Below are positions 6,944-14,134 of a DNA stretch of 26,102 bases, piece by piece (position 1 is the stretch's first letter; each line of letters begins with the position of its first letter). This DNA is from JBCCZC01 sp039188505. Lineage in GTDB: Bacteria > Pseudomonadota > Gammaproteobacteria > Xanthomonadales > SZUA-38. Under the pieces are notes generated by a model. It had not been told where the DNA came from and did no database searches. It was given only the letters and a program-made list of their open reading frames with translations. Position numbers and translations under genes: made by a program. The stretch is taken from contig JBCCZC010000020.1 in NCBI GenBank assembly GCA_039188505.1, forward strand, positions 1 to 26,102, read 5' to 3'.

Positions 6944-9337
6944 ATGACTGATCGCGTCAGGGCCTTTGCGGATCGGCTCGCACGCAAGTATGACGGCCGC
7001 GTGACCGGCACGCTGACCGTTCCCGCACGACCCGCGCGGCACGGTGCATTCCCCGAAAACCTGTCCCCCGGCCTGATTCAGGCGCTTCAGGCCCGGGGTA
7101 TCGAGGAGCCCTACAGTCATCAGGTCGAGGCCTGGGAGCACGTGCGCGCGGAGCGTTCCGTGGTGCTGATGACGCCGACGGCGTCGGGCAAGTCGCTCTG
7201 CTACAACGTTCCGGTCATCGACGCGGTGATGCGCGAGCGGGCGAAGGCGCTCTACCTGTTCCCGACCAAGGCCCTGTCGCAGGACCAGGTGGCCGAGATC
7301 ATCGACCTCGGCCGGGCCGGCGATCTGGGGGTGCGCGCGTTCACCTTCGATGGTGATACGCCGGGGGACGCTCGCGTCGCGGTCCGCACGCGCGGGGACA
7401 TCGTCGTCACCAACCCCGACATGCTTCACCAGGGCATCCTCCCGCATCACACGAAGTGGGCGCAGTTCTTCGAAGCGCTGAAGTTCGTCGTCGTGGACGA
7501 GCTGCACACCTACCGCGGCGTGTTCGGCTCGCACGTGTCGAATGTGCTGCGGCGGCTCCGGCGGATCTGTCGCTTCTACGGCGTCGATCCAATCTTCATC
7601 GGCTGCTCCGCCACCCTCGCGAATCCGCAGGAACACGCACGGTCGCTGTTCCAGGTTCCGGTCTCGCTGGTCGCCGAGAGCGGCGCGCCCCAGGGCGAGA
7701 AGATGCTGATGCTCTGGAATCCGCCCGTTGTGAATCCGGACCTGGGGATCCGCGCCTCGGCGCGCTCCCAGTCCACGCGCATCGCTCGCCAGGCCGTGCG
7801 GGCCGGCCTCAAGACCATCGTCTTCGCCCAGAGTCGGCTGCTGGTAGAGGTCATCACCAAGTACCTGAAGGACGTGTTCGACAGCGATCCCCGGCGCAAG
7901 GCACGCGTCACAGCCTATCGCGGCGGCTACCTGCCGACCGAGCGCCGCCAGGCGGAGCAGGCCCTGCGGGCCGGCGCGATGGACTGTGTGATCTCCACGT
8001 CCGCCCTCGAACTCGGCGTCGACATCGGCGCCCTGGATGTCTGCATCCTCAACGGCTATCCCGGGTCGATTGCCGGCAGCTGGCAGCGGCTCGGTCGAGC
8101 TGGCCGGCGCCAGCGACCGACCCTGGGAGTGCTGGTCGCCACCAGCATGCCGCTGGATCAGTACGTCGTGCGCAATCCTGAATTTTTCCTCGGCGCCTCC
8201 CCGGAACACGCCCGCATCTCGCCCGATCAGCTGCTCATCCTGCTCGATCACATCCGCTGCGCCGCGTTCGAGCTCCCGTTTCGCGAGGACGAGCGCTACG
8301 GTGACCAGGACATCGGCGAATTCCTCGCATATCTGGCGGACAGCGGCGTCCTGCACCTCGATCACGATCAGTGGCACTGGATCGACGACAGCTATCCCGC
8401 CAATGCGGTGAATCTGCGGTCCGTTGCCGACGGCAACTTCGTGGTCGTCGACACGACCGACGGCAAGCAGGAGATCATCGCGGAGGTCGACTTCTCGAGC
8501 GCGGCGCTGACGCTGTACGAAGGGGCGATCTACATGGTCCAGTCGCGCCCGTGGCAGGTCGAGCGGCTCGACTGGACCGGACGCAAGGCCTATGTACGCC
8601 GCACGCACGTCGACTACTACACGGACTCCATCGACTACACGCGGCTGAAGGTGCTCGAGCGTTTCCAGCGGGAGCGGGTGCGCTGCGGCGACGCGGCCCA
8701 CGGCGAGGTGCACATCGTCAGGCGCGTCACAGGTTACAAGAAGATCCGCTATTACACTCATGAAAATATTGGCTATGGCCCCATTGATCTGCCCGACCAG
8801 GAGATGCACACCACGGCGATCTGGTGGCAGCTCGACAGTCGGGAGATCGACGCCCGCTTCGCCAGCCGCTGGGAAGCGATGGATGGCCTGATCGGGGCCA
8901 CCCACGCACTGCACACGGTGGCGATCATCCTCACTATGGCCGAGCCCCGAGACCTGGGCCGCAGCGTCTCGGACGGCGCCGCGCGCTGGGCCGTTCGACA
9001 GGACGGGCATGGCAGCAGCCTGGAGGCGGGGCCCGGTGAGCGCGCCGATCCGCAGGCGGTCGACGACTTCTCGCCCTGTGTCTTCCTGTACGACAACTAT
9101 CCCGGCGGCGTCGGTCTGTCGGAGCCGCTGTACGCGGAACGGCAGCGGCTCATCGCCGATGCCCGGGCGCTCATCGCCGGCTGCGACTGCGAGCGGGGCT
9201 GCCCCGGCTGCATCGGTCCGGTGACCGCGAACGAGCAACGAACCGACGCCAAGGCCGGTGCCCTGGTCGTCCTGGACGCATTCGGAGGTAGCGATGGCGG
9301 GGTCCTTGGCATCCCGGCTCGGCCGGCTGCAGCGTGA
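6944..9337 (+). CDS. mrfA: DEAD/DEAH-box helicase with C-terminal four-Cys domain (MrfA/YprA/Hrq1 family)
   Basis: This 797-residue superfamily 2 helicase has Walker A MTPTASGKSLCYN (about 76-88), VVDELHTYRG as the DEAH-type Walker B, GCSATLANP as motif III, and a second RecA lobe with STSALELGVDIGALD and WQRLGRAGRRQ (motif VI). The C-terminus carries a DUF1998-type region ending in CDCERGCPGC (about 747-756), the zinc-binding four-cysteine motif of MrfA and Hrq1. In Bacillus subtilis MrfA works with the exonuclease MrfB to remove mitomycin C adducts independently of UvrABC; the role here is inferred from homology and from the next gene being an MrfB homologue. The ATG at 6944 is used; a TTG at 6941 is adjacent and also possible, with AGAGAA upstream of both. 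Its position divergent from lexA suggests damage induction. Confidence 0.92.
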   Translation: MTDRVRAFADRLARKYDGRVTGTLTVPARPARHGAFPENLSPGLIQALQARGIEEPYSHQVEAWEHVRAERSVVLMTPTASGKSLCYNVPVIDAVMRERAKALYLFPTKALSQDQVAEIIDLGRAGDLGVRAFTFDGDTPGDARVAVRTRGDIVVTNPDMLHQGILPHHTKWAQFFEALKFVVVDELHTYRGVFGSHVSNVLRRLRRICRFYGVDPIFIGCSATLANPQEHARSLFQVPVSLVAESGAPQGEKMLMLWNPPVVNPDLGIRASARSQSTRIARQAVRAGLKTIVFAQSRLLVEVITKYLKDVFDSDPRRKARVTAYRGGYLPTERRQAEQALRAGAMDCVISTSALELGVDIGALDVCILNGYPGSIAGSWQRLGRAGRRQRPTLGVLVATSMPLDQYVVRNPEFFLGASPEHARISPDQLLILLDHIRCAAFELPFREDERYGDQDIGEFLAYLADSGVLHLDHDQWHWIDDSYPANAVNLRSVADGNFVVVDTTDGKQEIIAEVDFSSAALTLYEGAIYMVQSRPWQVERLDWTGRKAYVRRTHVDYYTDSIDYTRLKVLERFQRERVRCGDAAHGEVHIVRRVTGYKKIRYYTHENIGYGPIDLPDQEMHTTAIWWQLDSREIDARFASRWEAMDGLIGATHALHTVAIILTMAEPRDLGRSVSDGAARWAVRQDGHGSSLEAGPGERADPQAVDDFSPCVFLYDNYPGGVGLSEPLYAERQRLIADARALIAGCDCERGCPGCIGPVTANEQRTDAKAGALVVLDAFGGSDGGVLGIPARPAAA

Positions 9338-10439
9338 TGCCGGCGGCAGCGCCGCAGAACCGTCCCCGCTGGCGGAGCGGCTTGACGCGCTCCGGCGCCG
9401 TTCCCGCCGCAGCCGGGATCTCGGGCAGACGATCCCGGGCGAACCGGTGGCCGACGGCGTGCTGCGCCTCGAACACCGGCAACCCTTCGGGCCCTGGATC
9501 GACGCCGACGTCGAGCCCCTGGGGCTCGGCGCGGGCGCGTCGATGGAGGCGCGCTTCGTGGATACGGAAACGACGGGCCTCGCCGGCGGCACTGGGACAC
9601 GAATTTTCCTCTTCGGAGCGGCCTGGCGCGACGGCGAGGACCTCGTCGTCTGCCAGCTACTGCTGCTGCGCCCCGGGGCGGAAGCAGCGTACTGGGAGGT
9701 TGCCGAGTCGCTGCTGCCGCAGCACTTCGGCCTCGTTTCCTACAACGGCAAATCCTTCGATTGGCCCCTGGTCGCGACGCGCCAGCGGCTGAGTGGCCGA
9801 CCCGTCCGGCAGCCGAACTGGCACGTCGATCTGGTCCATCCGGTACGCCGTGCGTTCGGCAGCCGCTGGCCGGATTGCCGTCTCCAGACCTGCGAGGCAC
9901 GACTACTGGGTGCGCCGCGGTCCAATGATCTCGGCGGAGAATTCGCGCCCTGGGCCTATCGCGAGTTCCTCGCCGGACGCGATGCGGGACCGCTCCGGCG
10001 AATCATCGACCATCACCGCCAGGACATGATCAGCCTCGTCGAGCTGCTGCCGGTCGTTGGACGATGCCTCGGCGATCCAGGCGCCTTCGGTGCCGACGCC
10101 GCCGCGGTTGGCAGGGGGTGGCTGGAGGCGGGTGATCTGGCGCGGGCGGCAGCGGTGCTGGCGGGACACACCTGTGCCGAGGCGCGGTTGCTGCATGCTA
10201 GCGTGCTGCGGCGGCAGGAGCGCTGGGCGGATGCCGCGGAGATCTGGTCGGCCCTCGCGGGCGAAGGAGAGGCGCGCGCCGTCGAGGCCATGGCCAAGTA
10301 CTGCGAACACCGGACCCGTGACCTCGAGGCTGCGCGCGGCTATGCGCGGCAGCTGGTGGCGTGCCGCCCCGGGGACGCGGCCAGCACGCATCGCCTCAAC
10401 CGGATCGAGCGGCGCCTGGGAAAGCAACCCACCGATTGA
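9294..10439 (+). CDS. mrfB: RNase H-like DEDD exonuclease with TPR-like tail (MrfB/YprB family)
   Basis: This protein has 381 residues. A basic N-terminal region is followed by an exonuclease domain with FVDTETTGLAGGTGT (Asp90, Glu92), LVSYNGKSFDWPL (Asp156), HVDLVHPVRR (Asp179) and HHRQDMISLVEL (Asp244). This acidic set is that of DEDD/DnaQ-like 3'-5' exonucleases and matches YprB/MrfB. Residues about 265-375 form short helical pairs rich in Ala/Arg/Leu (ARLLHASVLRRQERWADAAEIW), compatible with the TPR region of that family. The start is the ATG at 9294, with GGAGGT four bases upstream. It lies inside the end of mrfA, overlapping it by 44 bases, so the two are surely co-translated. Inferred role: nucleolytic partner of the helicase in excising DNA adducts or crosslinks. 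Confidence 0.88.
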   Translation: MAGSLASRLGRLQRDAGGSAAEPSPLAERLDALRRRSRRSRDLGQTIPGEPVADGVLRLEHRQPFGPWIDADVEPLGLGAGASMEARFVDTETTGLAGGTGTRIFLFGAAWRDGEDLVVCQLLLLRPGAEAAYWEVAESLLPQHFGLVSYNGKSFDWPLVATRQRLSGRPVRQPNWHVDLVHPVRRAFGSRWPDCRLQTCEARLLGAPRSNDLGGEFAPWAYREFLAGRDAGPLRRIIDHHRQDMISLVELLPVVGRCLGDPGAFGADAAAVGRGWLEAGDLARAAAVLAGHTCAEARLLHASVLRRQERWADAAEIWSALAGEGEARAVEAMAKYCEHRTRDLEAARGYARQLVACRPGDAASTHRLNRIERRLGKQPTD

Positions 10440-10494
10440 CCGGACGGGCGTCCTGCCGTTGAATGGCGGGCCCGACCGATCCGGAGATTTGCCC

Positions 10495-11289
10495 TTGAGC
10501 CTGGCCAGGAAAGCCGACCGTCATGTCCTCTACCAGCAGGCGGTCCAGGATCCCGAGGCGGAGATGGACTTCGTGGAAGAGACCTTCGACCGCCTTCGGG
10601 GCCGGGCGATCGCGACGCTGCGCGAGGATTTCTGCGGCACGGCCTGGTCAGCCTGCGAATTTGTCCGGCGCCAGCCGGGCCATCGGGCGTGGGCGGTCGA
10701 TCGCGACGAGGCGGTGCTCGAGTGGGGGCGACGCCACAATCTCGGATCGCTTGATCGGCATGCGAGGAAGCGGCTCAAGCTATGCTGCGACGACGTGCGC
10801 ACGGTCGCAGCGCCGCCGGTCGACGCCGTCCTCGCCATGAATTTCAGCTACTACCTTTTCGACCGTCGGGACAGTCTGCGGGAGTACTTCGCCGCTGCGC
10901 GCGACGCGCTTGTCGACGACGGCCTGCTGTTCCTCGACGCCTACGGCGGCTATGACGCCCACCGTGACATCGTCGAGGAGCGGGAATGCGATGGCTTCAC
11001 CTACGTCTGGGAGCAGGCGGACTTCAACCCCATCGACCAGTCGATGAACTGCTATATCCATTTCCGTTTCCCCGATGGATCGAAGCTGGATCGCGCGTTC
11101 GTCTATCCCTGGCGTCTGTGGACGCTGCCGGAGCTACGCGAGGTCCTGGACGAGGCGGGGTTCCGGCGAACGCGAGTGTACTGGGAGGGGCTGGACGAGG
11201 CGACGGGCGAGGGTGACGGTGTCTTCGTGGAGACGGAGGCAGGGACGCCGGACGCCGGCTGGATCGCCTATCTGGTGGCGGAACGGTGA
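10495..11289 (+). CDS. Class I SAM-dependent methyltransferase
   Basis: This protein has 264 residues. The Rossmann-type methyltransferase core is visible: motif I LREDFCGTAWSACEF (about 42-56, an atypical DFCGTA glycine loop), the acidic residue after strand 2 in WAVDRDE (Asp69), CCDDVRT, VDAVLAMNFSYYLF as strand 4, and DDGLLFLDAYGG as strand 5. The C-terminal half contains FNPIDQSMNCYIHFRF and YPWRLWTLPELREVLDEAGF, features seen in small-molecule methyltransferases. The substrate is not evident. The start is a TTG at 10495 with GGAG eight bases upstream; the frame is open further up but without a ribosome site. It follows mrfB by 55 bases on the same strand, so it may be co-transcribed. It converges on the PhnD-like gene. 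Confidence 0.85.
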   Translation: MSLARKADRHVLYQQAVQDPEAEMDFVEETFDRLRGRAIATLREDFCGTAWSACEFVRRQPGHRAWAVDRDEAVLEWGRRHNLGSLDRHARKRLKLCCDDVRTVAAPPVDAVLAMNFSYYLFDRRDSLREYFAAARDALVDDGLLFLDAYGGYDAHRDIVEERECDGFTYVWEQADFNPIDQSMNCYIHFRFPDGSKLDRAFVYPWRLWTLPELREVLDEAGFRRTRVYWEGLDEATGEGDGVFVETEAGTPDAGWIAYLVAER

Positions 11290-11388
11290 AGCTGGAGGTG
11301 GGCTCGTTGAAGCAGACGCTGCAGTCCGGCGCAGCTTGTCCGCTCCTGCCATGGGATCGCACTGGGCCGTACGGGCCGACCCGAGCAC

Positions 11389-12180
11389 TCAGAACCCGTA
11401 AAACGACCTCAGCAGGTCAGCAAAGCCGGCAAAGTCGGCCGCGGTCGCAGTCTCGAACTGGGTGACGTTCAGCTCCACCAGGACCTCGTAGGCCTCGGTG
11501 TCCTCGTGCAGCGCGAGCAGCGCCTCGCGCATCTCGTTCCGGGCGCTTTCGGGCACGCTGGACGCCGCAGAGACGGCCGCGCCGGGGAGCTCTTCTGACG
11601 TGCCCATGGGCAGGAGGTTGGGATAGCGCTCCGCCAGCCAGGTGGGCACCATCGCGGCGTCGGCCTCCGCCGCGAAGACGATCTCGACCGTGTCGCGCCA
11701 GCTCGATGCCGACGAGACGATGATCGGCTGGCGCAGCGGGTTGTTGTACCACTTCGACAGCAGGGAGAAGCCAAGGCTCGGTGCCGGCATCGTCACGATG
11801 CGGCGGCCGACCAAATCCTCGATCTTCTCGTCCGTGATTTCGTAGCCGCCCAACAGCGTGAAGCTGGCCTGTTCGACGGTTTTCGCCAGGGGCACGTAGC
11901 CGAACTTCTGCACGCGATAATCAGTGAAGTGGGCATCGTCGAAGACGAAGTGCCAGTCGTCCCGCCGACGCATATCCGCCCAGTAGTGGTGGAAATTCTT
12001 GGGCACGACAAGGTTGAAGGTATGCGGTGTCGCGCGGGTCAGGTATTCCGCCAGCGGCGCGTACACTTCCTGCGCCCGCGCCGGCGTGTAGATCGGCTGC
12101 ACGACCAGGTTGTAGGTCTCGGCCTTGGCCACGCCCAGCAGGGCAGCTGCCAGGACAAGCGCTCGCAAAATCGTCTTCAT
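11389..12180 (-). CDS. PhnD-like periplasmic substrate-binding protein (orphan)
   Basis: This 263-residue protein has a clear signal peptide (MKTILRALVLAAALLGVAKA, cleavage after residue 20). The mature part begins with YNLVVQPIYTPARAQEVYAPLAEYLTRAT, the strand and helix that start PhnD-type phosphate/phosphonate-binding proteins. It continues with DWHFVFDDAHFTDYRVQKFGY, GRRIVTMPAPSLGFSLLSKWY and AEADAAMVPTWLAERYPNL, and so is a two-lobe periplasmic-binding fold. No ATP-binding or permease gene is nearby, so import is doubtful; such orphans often act as sensors or deliver ligand elsewhere. The start ATG at 12180 has GGAGGGG about ten bases upstream. It is monocistronic, convergent with the methyltransferase gene, and separated from ygfZ by 211 bases that presumably hold its promoter. 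The ligand is unknown. Confidence 0.85.
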   Translation of the reverse strand: MKTILRALVLAAALLGVAKAETYNLVVQPIYTPARAQEVYAPLAEYLTRATPHTFNLVVPKNFHHYWADMRRRDDWHFVFDDAHFTDYRVQKFGYVPLAKTVEQASFTLLGGYEITDEKIEDLVGRRIVTMPAPSLGFSLLSKWYNNPLRQPIIVSSASSWRDTVEIVFAAEADAAMVPTWLAERYPNLLPMGTSEELPGAAVSAASSVPESARNEMREALLALHEDTEAYEVLVELNVTQFETATAADFAGFADLLRSFYGF

Positions 12181-12391
12181 CGGTAGGGTGCCCCTCCAGC
12201 CCGACGGTACTGTGTTCTTTCTAATGACGTCTGAGATGGCCGGACTGTAGCAAAAGCCTCCAGTCGTTCACGGATAGCCACCCCCCTGTCACCGTTGTTT
12301 GCAATGCCGTACTGCTTCATTTGTGACCCATGAACGGGCGTTGATTCAGCAATTTACGCACACTAGCTCACAAGCCTTGACAGATCATACG
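12181..12391. other. Non-coding spacer between ygfZ end and the PhnD-like gene
   Basis: These 211 bases carry no credible gene on either strand and are more AT-rich than the flanks. They must hold the minus-strand promoter of the PhnD-like gene. No convincing -35/-10 pair, and no stem followed by a T-run, could be identified by eye. Confidence 0.5.
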
Positions 12392-13249
12392 CTATTTGGT
12401 TCCGTCCGCGCCATTCGCGCCCGGGCAATACACGATGCCCGCCTCGTCCTGCAACGTTGTGCCTGCGCTGTCGGTCGCAACGACGGCCAGAATGTCCGGG
12501 CTGCCCGCAGCGGTCGCGAGCACCTCGCCGACGGGGCGGTCGCCATCGAAAAGGGGGGTTCCGGGTGTTGTTGGTGCCGTGGCCTCGAAGGCGCCGAGCC
12601 GGCGCTTGACCCGGCCGAGATAGTGGGCCCGCGCGACGATCTCCTGGCCCGGGTAGCAGCCCTTTGAAAGGCTGACGACGCCGGAGCGGTCGAGGTCGAG
12701 CATCTGTGCCACGAAGCGGTCGGTGATCGCCTCGTCGACGTGCGGCAGACGGGCCTCGATGTCGGCGGCGAGCCAGTCTCCCAGGAAACCGGCGTCGGGG
12801 ATCGTGCTGCCCGCCGGGAGAAGCTGCAGCTCCCGGTTTCCGGGCCAACGGATCCGAAGCGGGGAGTGGCCGCTCACCGGCAGGGCCGGCAGCGACAGGC
12901 CGGTGTGCTCAGCGGGTTCCAGAAACTCCCCGTGGACCACGAGATCGTCCGCGGAGTCGATGGCGACATCGGCGCGCAGGACGAACATCCGAAGCCGACG
13001 CAACACAGCATCTCGCAGCGTCGTTGCCACCAGGGCGATGAAGCCGTTGCCGTCTGCAGCGATAATGGGCAGGGCGAGGACCTTGCCCTGGGGGGACAGG
13101 TAGGCGCAGAGCCGCGCTGAGTCGGCCGTGAGGTCCTTCACGTCCGTTGCGAGCTGGGCCTGTAAGAATGTGCGGGCCTCGGTTCCCTGGATCCGGATCG
13201 GCGCGTAGTGCTCGGCGAGGCTGCCGCAACGCGATGAAACTATGGCCAT
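12392..13249 (-). CDS. ygfZ: Folate-binding iron-sulfur/tRNA modification factor YgfZ
   Basis: This 285-residue protein belongs to the GcvT-like aminomethyltransferase fold. It carries the family signature KGCYPGQEIVARAHYLGRVKRRL (196 onward), in which Cys198 is the invariant residue of YgfZ, and LQAQLATDVKDL ... AYLSPQGKVLAL in the N-terminal folate-binding lobe. YgfZ/IBA57 proteins support maturation of certain Fe-S enzymes, for instance MiaB. The start is the ATG at 13249 with AGGGA five bases upstream; the open frame extends to 13360 but would overlap the divergent gene. It is divergent from the DUF1674-sdhE-ygfX genes with only 36 bases between starts, so each promoter must lie partly inside the opposing gene. 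The E. coli ygfZ and sdhE-ygfX genes are also divergent neighbours, which supports the call. Confidence 0.94.
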   Translation of the reverse strand: MAIVSSRCGSLAEHYAPIRIQGTEARTFLQAQLATDVKDLTADSARLCAYLSPQGKVLALPIIAADGNGFIALVATTLRDAVLRRLRMFVLRADVAIDSADDLVVHGEFLEPAEHTGLSLPALPVSGHSPLRIRWPGNRELQLLPAGSTIPDAGFLGDWLAADIEARLPHVDEAITDRFVAQMLDLDRSGVVSLSKGCYPGQEIVARAHYLGRVKRRLGAFEATAPTTPGTPLFDGDRPVGEVLATAAGSPDILAVVATDSAGTTLQDEAGIVYCPGANGADGTK

Positions 13250-13285
13250 GAGTATCCCTGAAGCTCGGTCGTTAGGAGCAAGATT

Positions 13286-13453
13286 GTGACTGAAGAAGCG
13301 GCACGCAAGCCGGAAGAAGAACCGCAGGCTCCCGAGAAGCCGGCGCACAAGACCGACCATGAACAGTGGCCGGCGGAAACCGGTGGGCCGAAAGGGCCGG
13401 AGCCGACGCGCTACGGCGATTGGGAGCGCAAGGGGCGCGTCTCAGATTTCTGA
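13286..13453 (+). CDS. SDHAF4-type succinate dehydrogenase assembly factor (DUF1674), 55 aa
   Basis: This small gene starts with GTG at 13286, with AGGAG seven bases upstream, and ends in TGA at 13453. The N-terminal half is charged and low-complexity (TEEAARKPEEEPQAPEKPAHK). The C-terminal half carries the DUF1674 signature GGPKGPEPTRYGDWERKG, then RVSDF at the very end. This motif defines the family of human SDHAF4/yeast Sdh8, which binds flavinylated SdhA and protects it before assembly with SdhB. Being immediately followed (49 bases) by sdhE, the other flavinylation factor, strongly supports a role in complex II maturation. The usual family length is 60-110 aa, so this is a short but complete member. 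No sdhABCD genes lie in the window. Confidence 0.9.
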   Translation: MTEEAARKPEEEPQAPEKPAHKTDHEQWPAETGGPKGPEPTRYGDWERKGRVSDF

Positions 13454-13502
13454 CGGGCCGCCGAGCCATTGGCCCATTCCCGTCACCGCAGGAGGTGCGA
13501 AG

Positions 13503-13748
13503 ATGAGCGAACTGCCCAGCCTGTCCCGGATTCGATGGCTTTGCCGCCGGGGCACGCAGGAGCTGGATCGTCTGCTCGGCGAGTTCGCCGCGCAGCACTA
13601 CGAGTCGCTGGACGACGAGACGCGCGCCACCTTCGTCGCCCTGCTCGAAACGGAAGACGATCAGCTCTGGGATTGGTTCATCGGGCGCGCTGCGCCGCCA
13701 CGCGAGGATTTCGAGCAACTTGTCCAGAGAATCCGCGATTCCCGTTGA
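13503..13748 (+). CDS. sdhE: FAD assembly factor SdhE (YgfY/SDHAF2 family)
   Basis: This 81-residue helical protein has the family landmarks: RIRWLCRRGTQELDRLLGEF (9-28, containing the RGxxELD motif needed for flavinylation), LDDETRATFVALLETEDDQLWDWFIGRA and a basic tail. SdhE promotes covalent FAD attachment to SdhA and FrdA. The ATG start has GGAGG eight bases upstream. It overlaps the ygfX-like gene downstream, as the E. coli sdhE-ygfX pair are also neighbours, and follows the DUF1674 gene. Confidence 0.95.
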   Translation: MSELPSLSRIRWLCRRGTQELDRLLGEFAAQHYESLDDETRATFVALLETEDDQLWDWFIGRAAPPREDFEQLVQRIRDSR

Positions 13749-14118
13749 GCTGCCGTTGACCGTGGGTCCGACCCTCAAGGTGCTCCGTCGGTCGCTGCCG
13801 CTGCTTGCCGCATTCGCCGCGGCCATTCGCTGGTCATGGTTGGGCGTCCTGCTGGTGCCCTGGGCCGCGCGACCGCTCGCTCCCGCGCCCGCGCCGGGGC
13901 GCCTCCGGTGGCGCGCGACCGGCGGCTGGGAGCTGCTCGCGGATGACGGATCGCGGCGGCCGGCGGAACTCCTGGGCCGTGTGTTCGTCTCACGCTGGCT
14001 GGTTGCAGCAACGACGAGCGCCGGAGCGCCGTTGCTGAGCTGGCGTGGCGATCAGCCTGAGTTGCATCGTCGCCTGCTGCAGTGCCTGCGAGCCGGGCGC
14101 GAGCCGGCGTCACCCTGA
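13720..14118 (+). CDS. YgfX/CptA-like small membrane protein
   Basis: This 132-residue frame begins with a TTG and overlaps sdhE by 29 bases. It contains IPVELPLTVGPTLKVLRRSLPLL (resembling the N-terminus of YgfX proteins), two hydrophobic stretches (LLAAFAAAI and LGVLLVPWAARPLA), then GRLRWRATGGWELLADDG and a basic C-terminus. That order, two membrane helices followed by a short cytoplasmic domain, is that of YgfX/CptA. Sequence similarity is weak by eye, and the assignment leans on synteny with sdhE and ygfZ. YgfX was described as the toxin partner of SdhE/CptB and as an inner-membrane protein; the toxin role is debated. The exact start is uncertain, since no clear ribosome site precedes any candidate. 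Confidence 0.62.
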   Translation: MSRESAIPVELPLTVGPTLKVLRRSLPLLAAFAAAIRWSWLGVLLVPWAARPLAPAPAPGRLRWRATGGWELLADDGSRRPAELLGRVFVSRWLVAATTSAGAPLLSWRGDQPELHRRLLQCLRAGREPASP

Positions 14119-14134
14119 ACGGGAGAATCCGAAC

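Noticed and set aside
6836..9592. 918-codon open frame on the minus strand opposite the mrfA homologue
   Set aside because: The translation is low-complexity, Arg/Asp/Val-rich and matches no family. The plus strand encodes a helicase with all motifs. It is an antisense shadow expected in GC-rich coding DNA.
11290..11388. Bidirectional terminator between the convergent methyltransferase and PhnD-like genes
   Set aside because: Only a short CCGTACGG palindrome is present; there is no strong stem with a T-run on either side.
12374..12400. Plus-strand TTGACA as a promoter
   Set aside because: No matching -10 lies at 16-18 bases, and no plus-strand gene follows.
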